From: Cadophora sp. MPI-SDFR-AT-0126
Taxonomy: Eukaryota > Ascomycota > Leotiomycetes > Helotiales > Ploettnerulaceae
Assembly (NCBI GenBank): GCA_020747065.1
Contig: JAGMVK010000007.1
Coordinates: 1,488,001-1,552,000 of the forward strand
Length of the DNA stretch: 64,000 nt
Reading direction: 5' to 3'
In this document: one piece after another, positions 11,105-23,549 of the stretch
How positions within the stretch are numbered: position 1 is the stretch's first letter
Layout: the number at the start of each line of letters is the position of its first letter
The notes under the pieces: model-generated
Told to the model about the DNA's origin: nothing
Database searches by the model: none
What the model saw: the letters and a program-made list of their open reading frames with translations, nothing else
Translations under genes and position numbers: made by a program

Positions 11105-12379
11105 CGTAAGAACACCAAGTCCGCAGGAACAATTGCGGGTGGAAAATGAAATACTTGAGTGAACGCCGCAGAAATACTTAGAAATTCGAAAATTTTGAAT
11201 CAGAAGGCAATGTAGCAGTAGAGCTTTTCATGGCAGGAAGAAAGAAGCTGGTTGGCCCAATCAGAAGTCTTGCCTGCATCCAGTTCGTTCCACATCGTGA
11301 TGTGTGAGAAACTCTCCTCTTCAGCTCAGTAGGGATCACTCGAACCACTCTTGAGGGCACAGCAAACTCAAACCCCGCCTACAAACTCATTCTGATTGAC
11401 TGGTTCATGCAAGTACCCACATGTTGCTGCGCACAAGAAGGCAGAGTGGCTCAGGCAACAAACAGCCAAGTAAGCATCACGAGAAGCTTTTAGGGGACGC
11501 GTACCTCCAAAAGAGCAAAGGATTTGAGTTTGTAAGAGAAAGCTTGAGCGAGCAGAGGACATGACTTCATTGACTTCTCGTTATCCAAGAATTGCTACCA
11601 GACTTCCTGACGACTTCGACAGAAACCTCCAAGACTCGTTTTAAGCGCGAATCCTTTGTAATGGTCGCGAAGTCTGCCTCATACGAAAGCACGCGAGGCT
11701 CAAATATGTCCCAATGATCTACAAGATTTACTCCAGGGATCTCATGGTTCGCAGAGAGAACAGTCTCAGGCCTTGCCAAGACCAAAGCCCCCTGCAGTCG
11801 TCGCCATCAACTGATGACGACCGTAAACTCCCCTGGCCCTGACTCGCTTGACGACCGCATAGCAACCAGCAGACCACCACCTAATTGGTTGTTTCGACAA
11901 GCTGCGGAAGCGCGGCAAGTTTTATGGACGTTTGCATCATACCAAAATCATGATTGCCCCATGACAAAAGTAGAATATTTAATGATGCGGTTGAAATAAA
12001 CCTGTAAATAGTCAAGTGGAATGTACTGTACTTGGATTGGCGCTTCTTTGATAGAGTTAGGGTTCTAGCCGGATGCGAACACTGCCAGCCACCTACCCGA
12101 ATTCCTCCCCGCCTCGCGATTTATTCTCATACCAATGCCCTGTACGCAACATCCTACAAACCTGCATGTCCATCTGGACCTCTTCTTCGCATATTCTCCA
12201 CCTTCACACGGCTTCTTCATGCATTGGTGATGTGCAGATAATCTTCAATCATTTGGTTATTCTCGAGATGCTAAATTAGAGCCTCGCTCTCAGCCTCGTA
12301 AACACGAGCCAAAACAAAGTCGCTCGTCAGCCGAGCCTTCTGCTCGCAACAGCATCATTCATTCATTCAACAAGCAATC
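11105..12379. other. Intergenic, promoter of the Fic1-like gene
   Basis: About 1.3 kb between two plus-strand genes. The last 150 bases are rich in short CT tracts and CAACAA-like leader sequence typical of a fungal 5' UTR. Open frames of 60-70 codons on both strands have no recognisable content. Confidence 0.4.
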
Positions 12380-15300
12380 ATGGCGAGCAAAACGAAGCTC
12401 AATGGCCTCAACGGCGCCCACACAGCGGGCATATTTTCTGATATGACTGTCGACGGTCCTGAGATTGGAACACTCGTTCTCATTGTTGATCGTGCGAAGA
12501 ACTTACCTAACCGCAAGACCATTGGCAAGCAGGATCCATATTGTGCCGCCAGGCTGGGTAAGGAGGCAAAGAAGACAGATACCGACCGGAGAGGAGGGCA
12601 GACGCCGCGATGGTAAGCCAATTCAGACCGACACTGCCGCTGTGCTAATGTTTGTGCAGGGATCAAGAGCTTCGATATACAGTCCACGACTCCCCCGACT
12701 ACTATCAATTAAAGGTATCGGTCTTCAACGATGACAAAAAGACAGACTTGATTGGAGAAACATGGGTCGACCTGAAAGAGGTTGTTGTCCCAGGCGGAGG
12801 ACAGAATGACCTGTGGCACAATTTGAGCTGTAAGGGCAAATACGCGGGGGAAATCAGGATCGAGATCACATACTACGACTCACGACCGAAGCAGGAGAAG
12901 CCAGAAAGGACCAGACAAGCTGCCACAAACGGTGCAGATGATGGGAGCAGAGACTCTCTAAAAGGGCCTAGACAGCCAAAAGCTGCAGTCAAGAGGAGAC
13001 CTTTGCCATCAGACCCTGTCACTGGGGCACCAGCATCACCTGTCGCAGTCCCAGATCATGTCCAAACTCCCCCTCGAGGCTATCCGCCGTCACCCACTGC
13101 GGCACCAGATCATATACAAATGCCTCCAAGAGGCTTCCAAAACACGCAAGGGGGCGTTCAGGATCTACATACACCACCAAGAGGATACCAAACCCCGCCG
13201 ACTGCAATCCCTGAGCACGTCCAAACGCCCCAGCGAGGCTATCAATCTCCCAGCTATATACCAAATCAGTCACCTCTTCAGACTATGGAATATGCCGCGG
13301 CACCAGCGAACTACTCCCCATCTCACGGATATGATGATGGCTCGAACTCCAATGTGAATGGGTACGGGCAATCGCCAGGAAGTTTCACAACCACTTCACC
13401 ATCTCAACCACAGCAAATCGATCGTTACGAAATGTATGACCCAGCATCTAGGAGTGAGTACTCACAGAGCAATTCAGCCGACCATTATCGAGTGGACGAA
13501 GGACCCAGTGATGCCCCAGACATGTATAACCCTCGACAACAGCAGAGCCCTTATGAACTCCCCCAGCCAGATGAGTTTGGCTTCCCTCCAAGCCCTGGCG
13601 GGCCACCTCCGCCTCCACCAGCACACAGAACCAGGGCTGGGAGCAGTCATAACAGTCCACACCCATTGGAGTCTCAAGGAAGCTATGAATTTTCTCAGGA
13701 TAATCGGTCCCCAAATCCGTATGGTACACCGACGCATGACGGTCATCGCCACTCTGTACCTTCTCAATCGCACAGCAACTCGTATCAAGCGTACAGTCCA
13801 GACAAGACACATGAGCAATTCCGACGCTCAGCAAATGGTAGCTACCAACAATCTCCTCCTCGTCATCATTCCTACGATTCGAGGTATCATGGAGACTATG
13901 GTTCAATGCAGCCAACGGTGGAGGATGCACCTCCATCTCCCGGCGGAAGCTATTCCGGGCTCAGAAATGGATCACGAGTGTCGCGACACGATGACAGACG
14001 ATATGATCAAGTCCCGTCCCCAGCGCCTCTCAATTTGAGTGGTCGAGGCAGTTCTGCGTCTGGACGCAATAGCACGTCAAACGCACCTACACCAACTCAT
14101 CAGTATTCTAACAGCTCTGGTGGATATGCGAATAATAATTCCCAACCCCCTTTCCGAGATCGATCACAAACAGACACGTCGGTTTCAGCTCAGACGTCTT
14201 ATAACTCAATGCAGCGATATGATCACCACCGGCACTCGAGTGAGGAGCCGATTGGAGGTGCTTCGAATTACCAGCGGCCAAGAGGGCAATCACAAGATCA
14301 TATGGGGGGCCCTTCCGGGTACCAACGACTGCGAGGACAATCTGAGGATCAAATGGGGATGTCTAATTATTCACTTCCATCTGTGCCAGCAACTTTGGTT
14401 CCCGGTATGGATCCCATGATTGCACAGGAGATTTCAGAGAGGATCTATGACGAGAAACGAGCAAGCTACAACCAAGGTGCGGGGAATTCAGCCCGAGGGA
14501 GATACCAGAATTCACCCCAGTATCAACAGAACAAACCCAAGCTTTTGTCTTATCAGGAGAATGAGGCCGCATTCGTACCGGCCGCTGCCACATACGATGA
14601 TCGCCAAAGTCGATTTTCCACTGCAACGGTCCCAGTAGTGAAGCCTAGAGCCATTTCTCCCGATCCTCGGTCGATGCGGAAATCTGTCAGTCCTTCACCA
14701 CGGCCTTCCGATGACACGAGAAGGCTGTCTGGTGTTCCTTTCGGCCCAGACTCTTACAACGCCCTTAATCCGAGTCTCGCTGGTTCGACATCTACTCCAT
14801 CACTTAGTGCGGCATACGACACGAAGGTTATTGATCCAGATGCGAAGATTATCACCCATGATGGGCGGGAGATTGATCCAAGTGATCACATTCCCGAGTC
14901 GAATTATGCACCCCTGCTGGAATCTAAGGGTCCGAAGTACGCTTCGCAACTTCCGGATCGAAACTATAGGCCACCACCGAGTGGATCTCAGCCAGTTTCA
15001 GCCACCGGTCGCCGACCATTAAGACAAGCTGGCAGGCCTCAGTCAATGGCAACTTCATCACCTATCTACATGAACAATGCCCCACCGCATGATCCAGTAC
15101 CCCCTACCGGCCGCAATCGTCTTCAGAAGAAGGCTAACCGAATGACGGCTCATCCAGCGCAAGGCTCTAGTCCATTGGCTCCCATTACTCCGTATCAGGA
15201 CAACAGCTACGCGCAAAGAAGTCTTCCAAGATCTCATTCGACTGATTTCCACTCAAATGAGAACTATGTTCCTAACTATGGAGGAAGCCCTGGATATAGA

Positions 15301-15456
15301 GGTACTACAGGTCCTCCACCTATTCCTGCAAAAGTGCCGATGGGTATGAATGGACCGCCGCCACCCCAGCCCAGTGGCGGCGATGCTTGGGCTCTATTAG
15401 AAGAGATGAAGAGCATCGATTTAGGACATGGCCGTGCAAGACGTCGTGGCTATTAG
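12380..15456 (+). CDS. Fic1/Inn1-like C2-domain cytokinesis protein
   Basis: Two exons, 12380-12612 and 12660-15456, encode 1009 residues; the intron splits the Trp codon of RWDQEL. Residues about 28-150 form a C2 domain, from GTLVLIVDRAKNLPNRK through LIGETWVDL to GEIRIEITYYDSR. The remainder is long, low-complexity and rich in Pro, Ser, Gln and Tyr, with degenerate TPPRGY repeats (about 212-273) and a GPPPIPAKVP proline motif near 964. Near residue 815 DGREIDPSDHIPESNYAP matches a motif I associate with filamentous-fungal members. In yeasts, Inn1/Fic1 binds the SH3 domains of F-BAR proteins (Hof1/Cdc15) through its proline-rich tail and promotes septum formation at the contractile ring. The same role here is inference. 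Confidence 0.9.
13057..13242 (+). repeat. Degenerate coding repeat, HVQTPPRGY type, four copies
   Basis: Within the Fic1-like gene four units share the core P-P-R-G-[YF] (one has Q for the second P), preceded by HVQT, HIQM, LHT and HVQT. They are spaced about 15-25 residues apart with PPTA-like linkers. The DNA copies have drifted but remain in one frame. Such repeats could present multiple weak SH3 or similar docking sites; that is inference. Confidence 0.75.
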
Positions 15457-17312
15457 TCCTTTGAAGAACGATTGATGATGGCATCTCAGTAATGTTTGTG
15501 TACAACTTCTATTTTTAAGATATAGAAACGGGCCTTTCTGGGTGGATTTCTTCGACTTTAATACTTAGGGGGGAATGTATGGACAACGGATGGGTCAACG
15601 GGGACTTTCATGCGGGTAAAACTTGAAAACCGATTCATATGGTCTGCATGGTTGGCGTTTTCAACAGGATTATGCGGTCTAGATCTATATTCCGTCGGTA
15701 GAAGGAAGTTGCTGGCGCAATCTTCTGTGTAATGAGTAAAATGTTCAATGCCAAAACCTCACAGAAGCATTCCTTCTTTAACGTCGCCTCTTGCTCTCTC
15801 GAACGAGTAGAATTCTCAGTCTAATCATTCTTTCAAGATATTTCAGTTTCATCTTGCTATCTGCTATCATGAGCAGGCCTTGCCAGAGTCAAAGGGCCAC
15901 ATAGAGCAAACTTGTCGACGTCTCGCTGCTGCTCACTCCTTGCATATCACAAAATCTCAGTAGAATTGGCGGTTATGATGCAATACTACTGTCTGCTGAC
16001 GAACAACAAAATGCAATTTGCGGCAACGATTTAACGAGAGTAAGAATCCAGGGACCGGAGCACAAAAGAATTTGGACATGTATTCTCCATTGCGTGAGAA
16101 CTGAAGTACCTTTCTTTTCAAAGATTCTTCCGTTCTTCCGGAAGCCAATGGTGTTCTTGGTCCTGCCAGGGTTTGAATTTGAGCACACACCCAAGACCAC
16201 TAGGGGGTTATTTTACCACCGAGCTGTTTTCCGGATTCGTCAGCGACATCACTGAAATGATTCCTTGCTTTGTATTCCGTAGCTCAAGCCAAAGCTGTAC
16301 CCCGCACCGTTTAACCCCGCAGATGTTCGATGCCAACGTACTTTGCCAAGCAGAACCTACAACTCCTTGGTCCGGTTCTGCGCATCCTCTTCGCCTTCGA
16401 TTCTTTCTTGAAGAACAACATAGCTTGTAAGACCGAAAGCTGGAGGGCACTTGTTCAAGGGAACAAACATGGGTTCCCATCAAGATTTTCCAGAACAAAT
16501 GGAAGAGAACTATGCACCTTCCCCTTTCAAGGTCATGCCTCTCGGCGAGAAGACCCTTTTCATCCGTTACCGAGTCTGCAAAACCTCGCTTAGCTATTTC
16601 AGGGTGTAGGGTTGGATAGTTGAGACGAAGCAACCCCAGCGCCCAGAGGAATGGCGTGGACCTACTCCATATTTTCCGGCAGGGTCAAGAAACTTTGATT
16701 TTTGGGGGTTCAAGGTGACTTCTAGACTCTTCTAGCTAAGTTGGTGGCCTGTTGACTTCTCAGTGGCATTAAATCTTATCCCAAATGGCATCTGGCTCAG
16801 TACTGCCATACAATGAACGGATTGAATGGTGGACAGTCATAGCATATTTTCAATCACCACGCACAACACGATCTTGCCCGACTTGAACAGTCAGGTCGGG
16901 AATTGAGTCGGATATGGACTCGCTCGTTCAGACCCTGCTCACTTGGGTACTATCCACCGACCATGCCGGGGTGCATTGTGGCCTGAATGTTTTTATTAGA
17001 GTTGCTTGGAGATCTCAAGATTGCACTTCTTCCTTCATTCCGGATGCTACCGCAAATCTGTAAGGGGTCCTTCACTTTAGCTCACATCCGCGTGTGATAG
17101 ATGGACGTGCAGAGGATGACAGGCCTGCCTGCCCTGCTCCGGCTTGGGAGAGTTTTCCAAGCTCTGGGCAGGCGGCGTGCCCGATGTCAAGTCACTTCTC
17201 AAGACTTTGTTCTTAAAGAGCTCCTATCCTTGGGCGACCTCCTCCAGTCTGAGAACAATATTGGTCAGATCTTCTTCCAATCATTCAGATATCTTATCTC
17301 ACTATCGCCAAA
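15457..17312. other. Intergenic, nothing recognised
   Basis: About 1.9 kb. Overlapping open frames at 15957-16633 on both strands have no motif support. The last 200 bases should hold the promoter of the lipocalin-like gene. Confidence 0.35.
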
Positions 17313-17982
17313 ATGCAACCAAACCAGATTCTTGCGGTCCTAGCCGGGACGTACTCATTACTGAACACATCTGCGTATGTCACTCACTCATGATAAGCAC
17401 CACTCATATGATCAGTTCCTATTTCTAACATTTTTCATATAGATGGCTTAATGAAGTCCCCGTACCAGATGCTGTTTATGGTTCGGCTCCCGTTGGCATC
17501 TTGACTTACAGCAAATCCGGCTTCATGTCCGCGACAATCACCTCCACGGACCCCGAGGATAGACCTGCAAACCTGACATTTCCTTTTAGAGATGGGCAAA
17601 CAGACGCCGATGTAGGTGTAATCTACTTCCCAAATTACTGAGCACCTTAAAATTATGTTCATAGCCCGGAGAAATATTAGCTATCACGAAACTGCTCCCT
17701 CTTATATCAAGAATCTAGATGCTAACTCTTACAAAGTGGGCACTTGTAGGAAGACACAGCATTGGATACGCTGGACCACTTCAGATCAGTACTGCTATCC
17801 CGGCGACACGTACTCATGGTCAAGTCATCCATGGTCCATTAACAGTAGCCAATGTTCCTTCAATGGCTGGAGCAAGTCATATTCGCAACTACACGCTTTT
17901 CGACAATGGCAAGACATTGCTTATCGCGTCACAGAGAGATGCTAGCAATAGGGGAGAACTTTGGTGGAGGAGGCTGGACTAG
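17313..17982 (+). CDS. Lipocalin-like domain protein
   Basis: Three exons, 17313-17374, 17443-17611 and 17737-17982, give 158 residues. The sequence reads GTYSLLNTSAWLNE near the start, then PVGILTYSKSGFMSATI, WALVGRHSIGYAGPL in the middle, and GELWWRRLD at the very end. This is the pattern of the small fungal lipocalin-like family (PF13924 type), a beta-barrel fold. In other fungi such proteins sit in polyketide or meroterpenoid clusters, where relatives act as cyclases or isomerases, but many are stand-alone with unknown ligands. No biosynthetic partner is visible here. Intron 2 (125 nt) has a weaker donor (GTAGGT), and part of it could be a further exon. Confidence 0.75.
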
Positions 17983-20189
17983 GAGATTAGAAATGATACA
18001 GAGGTTGAGATTGCTATTCTTGTACAAAATTAAGGCCGGGTTTCGAGGAAGAAAACATGCTCTACCAGGGTGTTCCAGCATGTTGGCGAAGGATTTCCCT
18101 GTCTGCTTCACAACACTTATCAGTTCTGAAATTGTTACATCCAACTGCGTCCTGAAATTCTGTGCTGATATACAAATTCTCTAATTCTCTTACCCAGCAC
18201 ATCATTTACAGTTTCCGAGAACGACAATCTTGGGGTTATTGAGGGGCTTCATCCGGAAAGTTACATCTCCCGCCAGCCAGCGATTACAGCACCGCCTCTT
18301 GTTTCCCCCTCCCGAACTGACATCGTTTAGCGAAGCGCTAACAGGATTCCACGGGGGCTACCTTCTTTCCAACAACAACTTTTCTTTTCAGTCTGCCCCA
18401 TACTCATGTTTTTCATCCACCTGGGGGAATGTTAGCCAAAACAAGACAAATCCGGACCGCCCGAGTCTATCGTGTAAATTTCTGAGCCGTAACGCTTTTT
18501 CCGATCTAGTTATCAATATGTTCGGAGTTTTTCGAATCGAAGAAATATCTATGGCCACGGTGGTCAGTGATTCTTGCCGCTATCTCATGTCAAGCCTGGC
18601 TGGGATGGGTCCTCCAAAAGAGAGAAGGGAGCCAATATCCGACAGCCTACCACTCCCTACAGTATTTGCCATCGACATTCTCAAGATCATGTGGCTTACC
18701 AGGTGTATGTTGACAAGACCAAACATGAAGATGGATTACCCAGCACCTCCACCCAGATTCTAACTCTTCACCTACACTCTTAGCAAACATTCTAACCTCA
18801 TATATCGCTCCGACATATCCGACAGATATGCTGTTGGCACGCACACTGCAGGATTTGAGGATAGCACGGCTTCCTTGCTTCCTGACTTGACAGCCTTCGT
18901 GGAACCTTATCATCCGCCATCTCTTCTCTAAGCTTCCAGATGGTATCCCAATTATGCACTATACACAAACAATCACTGAGAGCTGCTCCCATGGTGAGAC
19001 CGCGAAGCGCCGTGGTGTCATCGCTGGCCGGCGGTCCTGGTCGGGCTGATAGTATTGCTTTCTTAGCCAAGATCAATCACATGCACAATTGTATCTGTTT
19101 TCTTCTGCAGATTTCCTGTACCCCTCGAATACCCGATCTACAGGTCCGAAAAGAGTTTGTTGGAGTTGAGCCTTCTATTTTTAGTATTCCAGGGGACTCC
19201 TTCCTGGGTTGCCTCAAGCGAGGCCACTGTTGGTGTTCCAGCTTTGTGACGACGACCTCAAGCTTGACCTCGACCGACACAAACCCACAAACCCAAATCG
19301 ACACAAGAAATCCTAGAAATCGTAGCTCTTTCGGTGTGGTACGCAACTCACTTTCTTATTTTCGATCGCCCCAAGACCAGGCTTCCAAGTAGCCGCTCGA
19401 TGATGCATCTTCGGCTTCAACGACAGGGGCTTGGCTAGCATGAAGCTGCCTTGGGCGCTTTTACGTGGCCATAGTACTTCAGGACCATATAGAAGTCTAG
19501 TGGACTGTAGATAGGTCTTCCAGGCTTGGTTTTGCCTTGGAAGGGCAAGTTACCCGCTCTGCTCATACTTCCCACGTTTGGGGGAGCGCCTGCGGCCCCA
19601 ACTTTCCTGTGTTCTTCAACTGGGTTAAGAGGGCAACGGTTTACCTTTTCACAAGTGGCCTGTCCCTTCATTGAAACTTCTACTCATCAATTTTATTGAT
19701 AATTTTCGCAGGGCTTCCCTCGGTCTCTCAGCATCACCCCCCAGGCGAATTTGGTCACTTCTCCGACGCAAACAACCACGTTATGTGGCTATGAAACCTC
19801 TCGCATTGTCAAGCTAGGCAGACAGAATCTTTTAAAGAGCTGAAAGGCATACAGTCCGATCCTTGAGGCCTAGCGTGGGCCGTTTCTCCTGCATCTGGCT
19901 TGCATTGCTGCCATCACCAAGCCCCGACGATCCAAGAGGCGTCTAGTCACATTATACCGTACAATCTGCCTTGCTGGATATAACTGCTTTCCGAATCGCG
20001 GTCTGTTTATCTAGACATATCTGGTTTCTATGCCTCACTTACTTTAACATACTACTTGACGCCGTCTCCATCCCCTTCCTAGGTCAAACTCGACTCATTG
20101 GTGAAGATAACCCCACAACATTCATTCGAAAATCCAATAAGATACCAGGAACAAGCTTCACTCCCCTCAACTATCCAACTGTATTTACA
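17983..20189. other. Long intergenic block, nothing recognised
   Basis: About 2.2 kb between two plus-strand genes. Open frames of up to 177 codons (18230-18763 plus) exist, but their translations are Ser/Pro/Phe mixtures without motifs, and splice joins do not extend them. The frame upstream of the dynamin ATG stays open from 19971, so a longer N-terminus for that gene is formally possible but unlike the family. Confidence 0.35.
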
Positions 20190-22745
20190 ATGGGCGAGGA
20201 GGTACCTCATAATAGAGAGATACTTGAGCCAAGTATTGGTCTTGGCGACGATGTCACCGTGAACAAACTGCAATTCATCGAGCGCTTGCATGCCATCGGG
20301 GTCTCAAAATACATTGCATTGCCACAGGTAAGTTTTCAATTGCCCTAGTGTCAAATCGGCAAAAATGACTGACATGAATATTCACTTCCAGCTCGTCGTT
20401 GTTGGAGGTCAAAGTTCTGGCAAAAGCTCTGTGCTTCAGGCAATCACAAGACTTCCATTTCCCGTACAAGAGACTCTTTGCACCCGGTTTGCAACCGAGG
20501 TCTCTCTTCGACGGGTACCAGGACCAGAGTCATTGTCAGTGAAAATCAAAAGACCGGATGGACAAGAACCTGAAACTCTAAATGTTCCGGAATTCGAAAA
20601 TTCACCGTTCGGTTCGCCGGAGTTCAGGACCGAGTTTGCCAATTTACTTGCCACTGTAAGTCATTCGCTTGAAATGATACAGTATGGTTGATTAAATTCC
20701 GTTACCCAGGCAAGTCGCCAGATTCTTGGATCCCAGTTCGAAAGTCAGGCTCTAAGTCATGCTACACTACACATTACAGCACAAGGTCCTAATCAGATCA
20801 ACCTCACCGTTGTCGACCTTCCGGGACTAGTCAGTGGTGAGTTGCTTAAAAGCACAGTATATGTGCCCAAGTGCCAACTTCTAATTTCACTAGCCACTCA
20901 TCCGTCGTCAAAAGATGCACGGAATCTTGTCGATCGATACATAGACAACCCTCGAAGTATCGTATTGTATGTATTCCAAGCCCAATCTCTCAATTGGGGG
21001 TAGTCTAACATGAGAGACAGGGCAGTCGTAGTTCCAGATGACCCAGATACCCAAGAAGTGTTGCAAATAATCCGGAACATCCCAGACAAAGAGAACAGGG
21101 TGATCGGTGTCATGAACAAATGCGACAGGAGACAAGAAGGTGCAGACCATTGGGTAGGCATCTTGTACGATTACGATCAGTTCAAGGCGACTGACAGGTT
21201 CAGGTCCTGGACGCAATTAGAAATGAGAGACGTACAAGCAACCGCGTGTACTTATCTCGTGGTTGGTTTGGGCTGCGGAACCGCCTCCCAAGCGAGACAA
21301 ACACGTCAAACGAGGACCGGGACAGAGTCGAGCAAGCTTTCTTCCAGGAAGGCGTTTGGCCAAATTTGAATCAACCGACGAAGCTTGGTATCGCAAACTT
21401 GAGACAGGCATTGACCAAGATGCACAATGATCATATTACCAAAAGCATCCCCGACTTTATCCCGGAGATCCAAGGGAACCTCCGAGGATGCCAATTTAAG
21501 CTGGCCCAGCTCGGCAGCCCTCGAAACACGCTTCGAGAGCAGCGAGATTGCATGGTTGCACTAGCATCTGAGTTCGCCAGGTTATCGACAGATGCTATAG
21601 AGGGAAGTTACCACAATCTGCCCATTGATATGTCAGCAAGAGTACGTGGAAATGTACAGAAGTCACTTGAAGTTTTTAAGGTTAAAATGGAAGAAGACTT
21701 TGGAGGGTTTCCCCAGACTATCCCACAACTACTGACATCGCAAGACGAGCATACATGGCGAGATTCCATTCTCGCTGTGCCAACACTAAGCAGCATCCAC
21801 GAAGTCATACGAGACAACCGCGGCAGAGAATTCAAAGGGGAAATCAATCCAAATGTGCCTCGGGTGCTCTGGTCATCCTATACTGACTCATGGACAACAA
21901 GAGCAGTCGAATTGATCAACGATATCCTTGAGGGCTTAGTGGACTCTATCGACATTTTGGTGCAAGAAGCAACCGAAGACGAAGAGCTTCAGGACAATAC
22001 CATGGCATGGCTCCGGAACGAGCTTCTGACAAAGACAACCGAAGCAGCGAATGAAGAGCTGGAGAAGCTTCACGACGACGAGAAGAATATGTGGACTCTC
22101 GTTCCACGGCATGAGCACCTGAGAAGTACTCTGTATGATGATGTCATTAATGAGATGGCAACGTCACTTGCAGGATTCGCGGGACTCAGTCCAGAAAGAG
22201 CAGCGACTGTCCCAAGCGGCCAAAGGATGAATCACATCAAGTTGTGGCTATCAAATAATCCGGACGTGGACGGTGTACTTCGCACATATACGCACCTGAA
22301 AGCGTACTATGAGATTGCTAGTAAGTAAATTACAGTCTTTCATTACTTAGCGGAATCCTTTCCTCATCTGCAGCTGCATCTTACCGAAACATAACTTCAC
22401 TCTCATAGACAGCCACTGATGCAAGAATATCTAGTGGGAAGATTCATCGACAATGTTGGACTCCAGATTGTTGAGCGGCATCTTCTCGGCAAGAAGAGCC
22501 CGCTTCGCATGTTTACTCCATCGTACGTACTCAATATGGCGGAGGAAGACCCCGAGAAGTTGAGTAGCATTGCTGGTGAACATGCAGAGAAGACTGTGCA
22601 AAGAGAGGATTTAAATCAAGAGATCGATACTCTCAAGGCGGCGCTGGTTGAGGCTCGGAGCCATGGCATTCTTCACCGTTCTGCAACAAGTGGTACATCT
22701 GCTGGGCAAGACTTGAGAGCTGAGATGAGCGGAGGTCTAGCTTGA
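20190..22745 (+). CDS. Dynamin-like GTPase (Mx/Vps1-related)
   Basis: Seven exons: 20190-20327, 20392-20655, 20710-20836, 20894-20966, 21021-21153, 21204-22320 and 22435-22745. They encode 720 residues. The GTPase has G1 GGQSSGKS (51-58), G3 DLPG (170-173) and G4 NKCD (233-236). The helical stalk follows, and a GTPase effector region lies near the C-terminus, with LKAYYEIA joined to GRFIDNVGLQIVERHLLG. That join fixes the last acceptor at 22434; the other in-phase acceptors meet an in-frame stop. No PH domain or transmembrane segment is visible. This form, often annotated as interferon-induced Mx-like in fungi, is expanded in filamentous species. A membrane-remodelling or organelle role is inferred from the family only. 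Confidence 0.93.
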
Positions 22746-22883
22746 TCTCTATGTGAGTTGTAAGAATAGTGCAAGTCTAGTTCGTTCTAGTACATGTAGC
22801 TGGAGTCAATATATATCAATGTCGCTTAGAAAAACTGCTCCAAAACTCTTCCTTCTCGTCAGTTCAAGTCGCCAGTGGAAGTA

Positions 22884-23549
22884 TCACTTCTTTCCCAATG
22901 GACTCAGCAGCCAATTCAGCTCCTCTGCCTTCTTCTTCCCTACCAACTCCAGTAACCCTTCCGGGCCCAGAAAATCATGATCCACATACTCAAACCCCGG
23001 CACCACCGTCTCACTAATCAACAAGCCCTCACTCTCCCCTCCACCCTCCACATCCGGCAACAAGTAGCTCGCCTTGAACTTCCCCCCCTCAACAATCCAC
23101 TGCAATCTCTCCCCCCTCTCAACATCTCCTCCCACCAGAAAACTCTCAACCCTCTTCTCCTCACCCTCCTCCCCTTCATCCGCATGGATAATAACGTAGC
23201 GCCCACGCCCGCGATGCAGTGTGTGCACCGTGCGCGCCGCGTTCCTGTGGAAGCCGCCCTGCGGCCCGGACGGCGTGAGCAGGTAGAAGATGGTTGTTGA
23301 GAGGGAGCGGGTGGAGGGGTCGAAGCCTGGACGCGTGGGTACGAGGCCGGAGGTTGTAGATGAGTGTTTAGGGGGGAAGGGAGAGGGGATTGTGAGGGGT
23401 GAGCGGTCGGTTTCGATGAAGTAGCCGCCTTCGATGTGGGGGGTTAGGTTGAGGGCGGTGATGAGGGCGGATAGGGAGGGGGGTTCTTCCGTGGGTTTGC
23501 TGAGGGTGGTGGTGGTGCGTGGTGGGAAGGAGGGTTTGAGGGGGGACAT
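22884..23549 (-). CDS. DUF985 cupin-fold protein
   Basis: A single exon of 221 residues. It shows the order typical of the cupin_5/DUF985 family: LSALITALNLTPHIEGGYF near residue 25, then FYLLTP near 88, GGFHRNAARTVHTLHRGRG with candidate metal-binding His at about 100-112, and a C-terminal VPGFEYVDHDFLGPEGLLELV. Family members bind small ligands or metals in a beta-barrel; no reaction is established. It lies tail-to-tail with the dynamin gene, 138 bases apart. The coding sequence is strongly C-rich on the plus strand at 22990-23550, higher in GC than its surroundings. Confidence 0.9.
   Translation of the reverse strand: MSPLKPSFPPRTTTTLSKPTEEPPSLSALITALNLTPHIEGGYFIETDRSPLTIPSPFPPKHSSTTSGLVPTRPGFDPSTRSLSTTIFYLLTPSGPQGGFHRNAARTVHTLHRGRGRYVIIHADEGEEGEEKRVESFLVGGDVERGERLQWIVEGGKFKASYLLPDVEGGGESEGLLISETVVPGFEYVDHDFLGPEGLLELVGKKKAEELNWLLSPLGKK

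Noticed and set aside
18230..18763. 177-codon plus-strand frame as a gene
   Set aside because: No motif, no spliceable extension, and composition typical of random open sequence.
19971..20189. N-terminal extension of the dynamin-like protein
   Set aside because: The frame is open, but its content is hydrophobic and unlike the family. The ATG at 20190 gives the usual start just before the GTPase domain.
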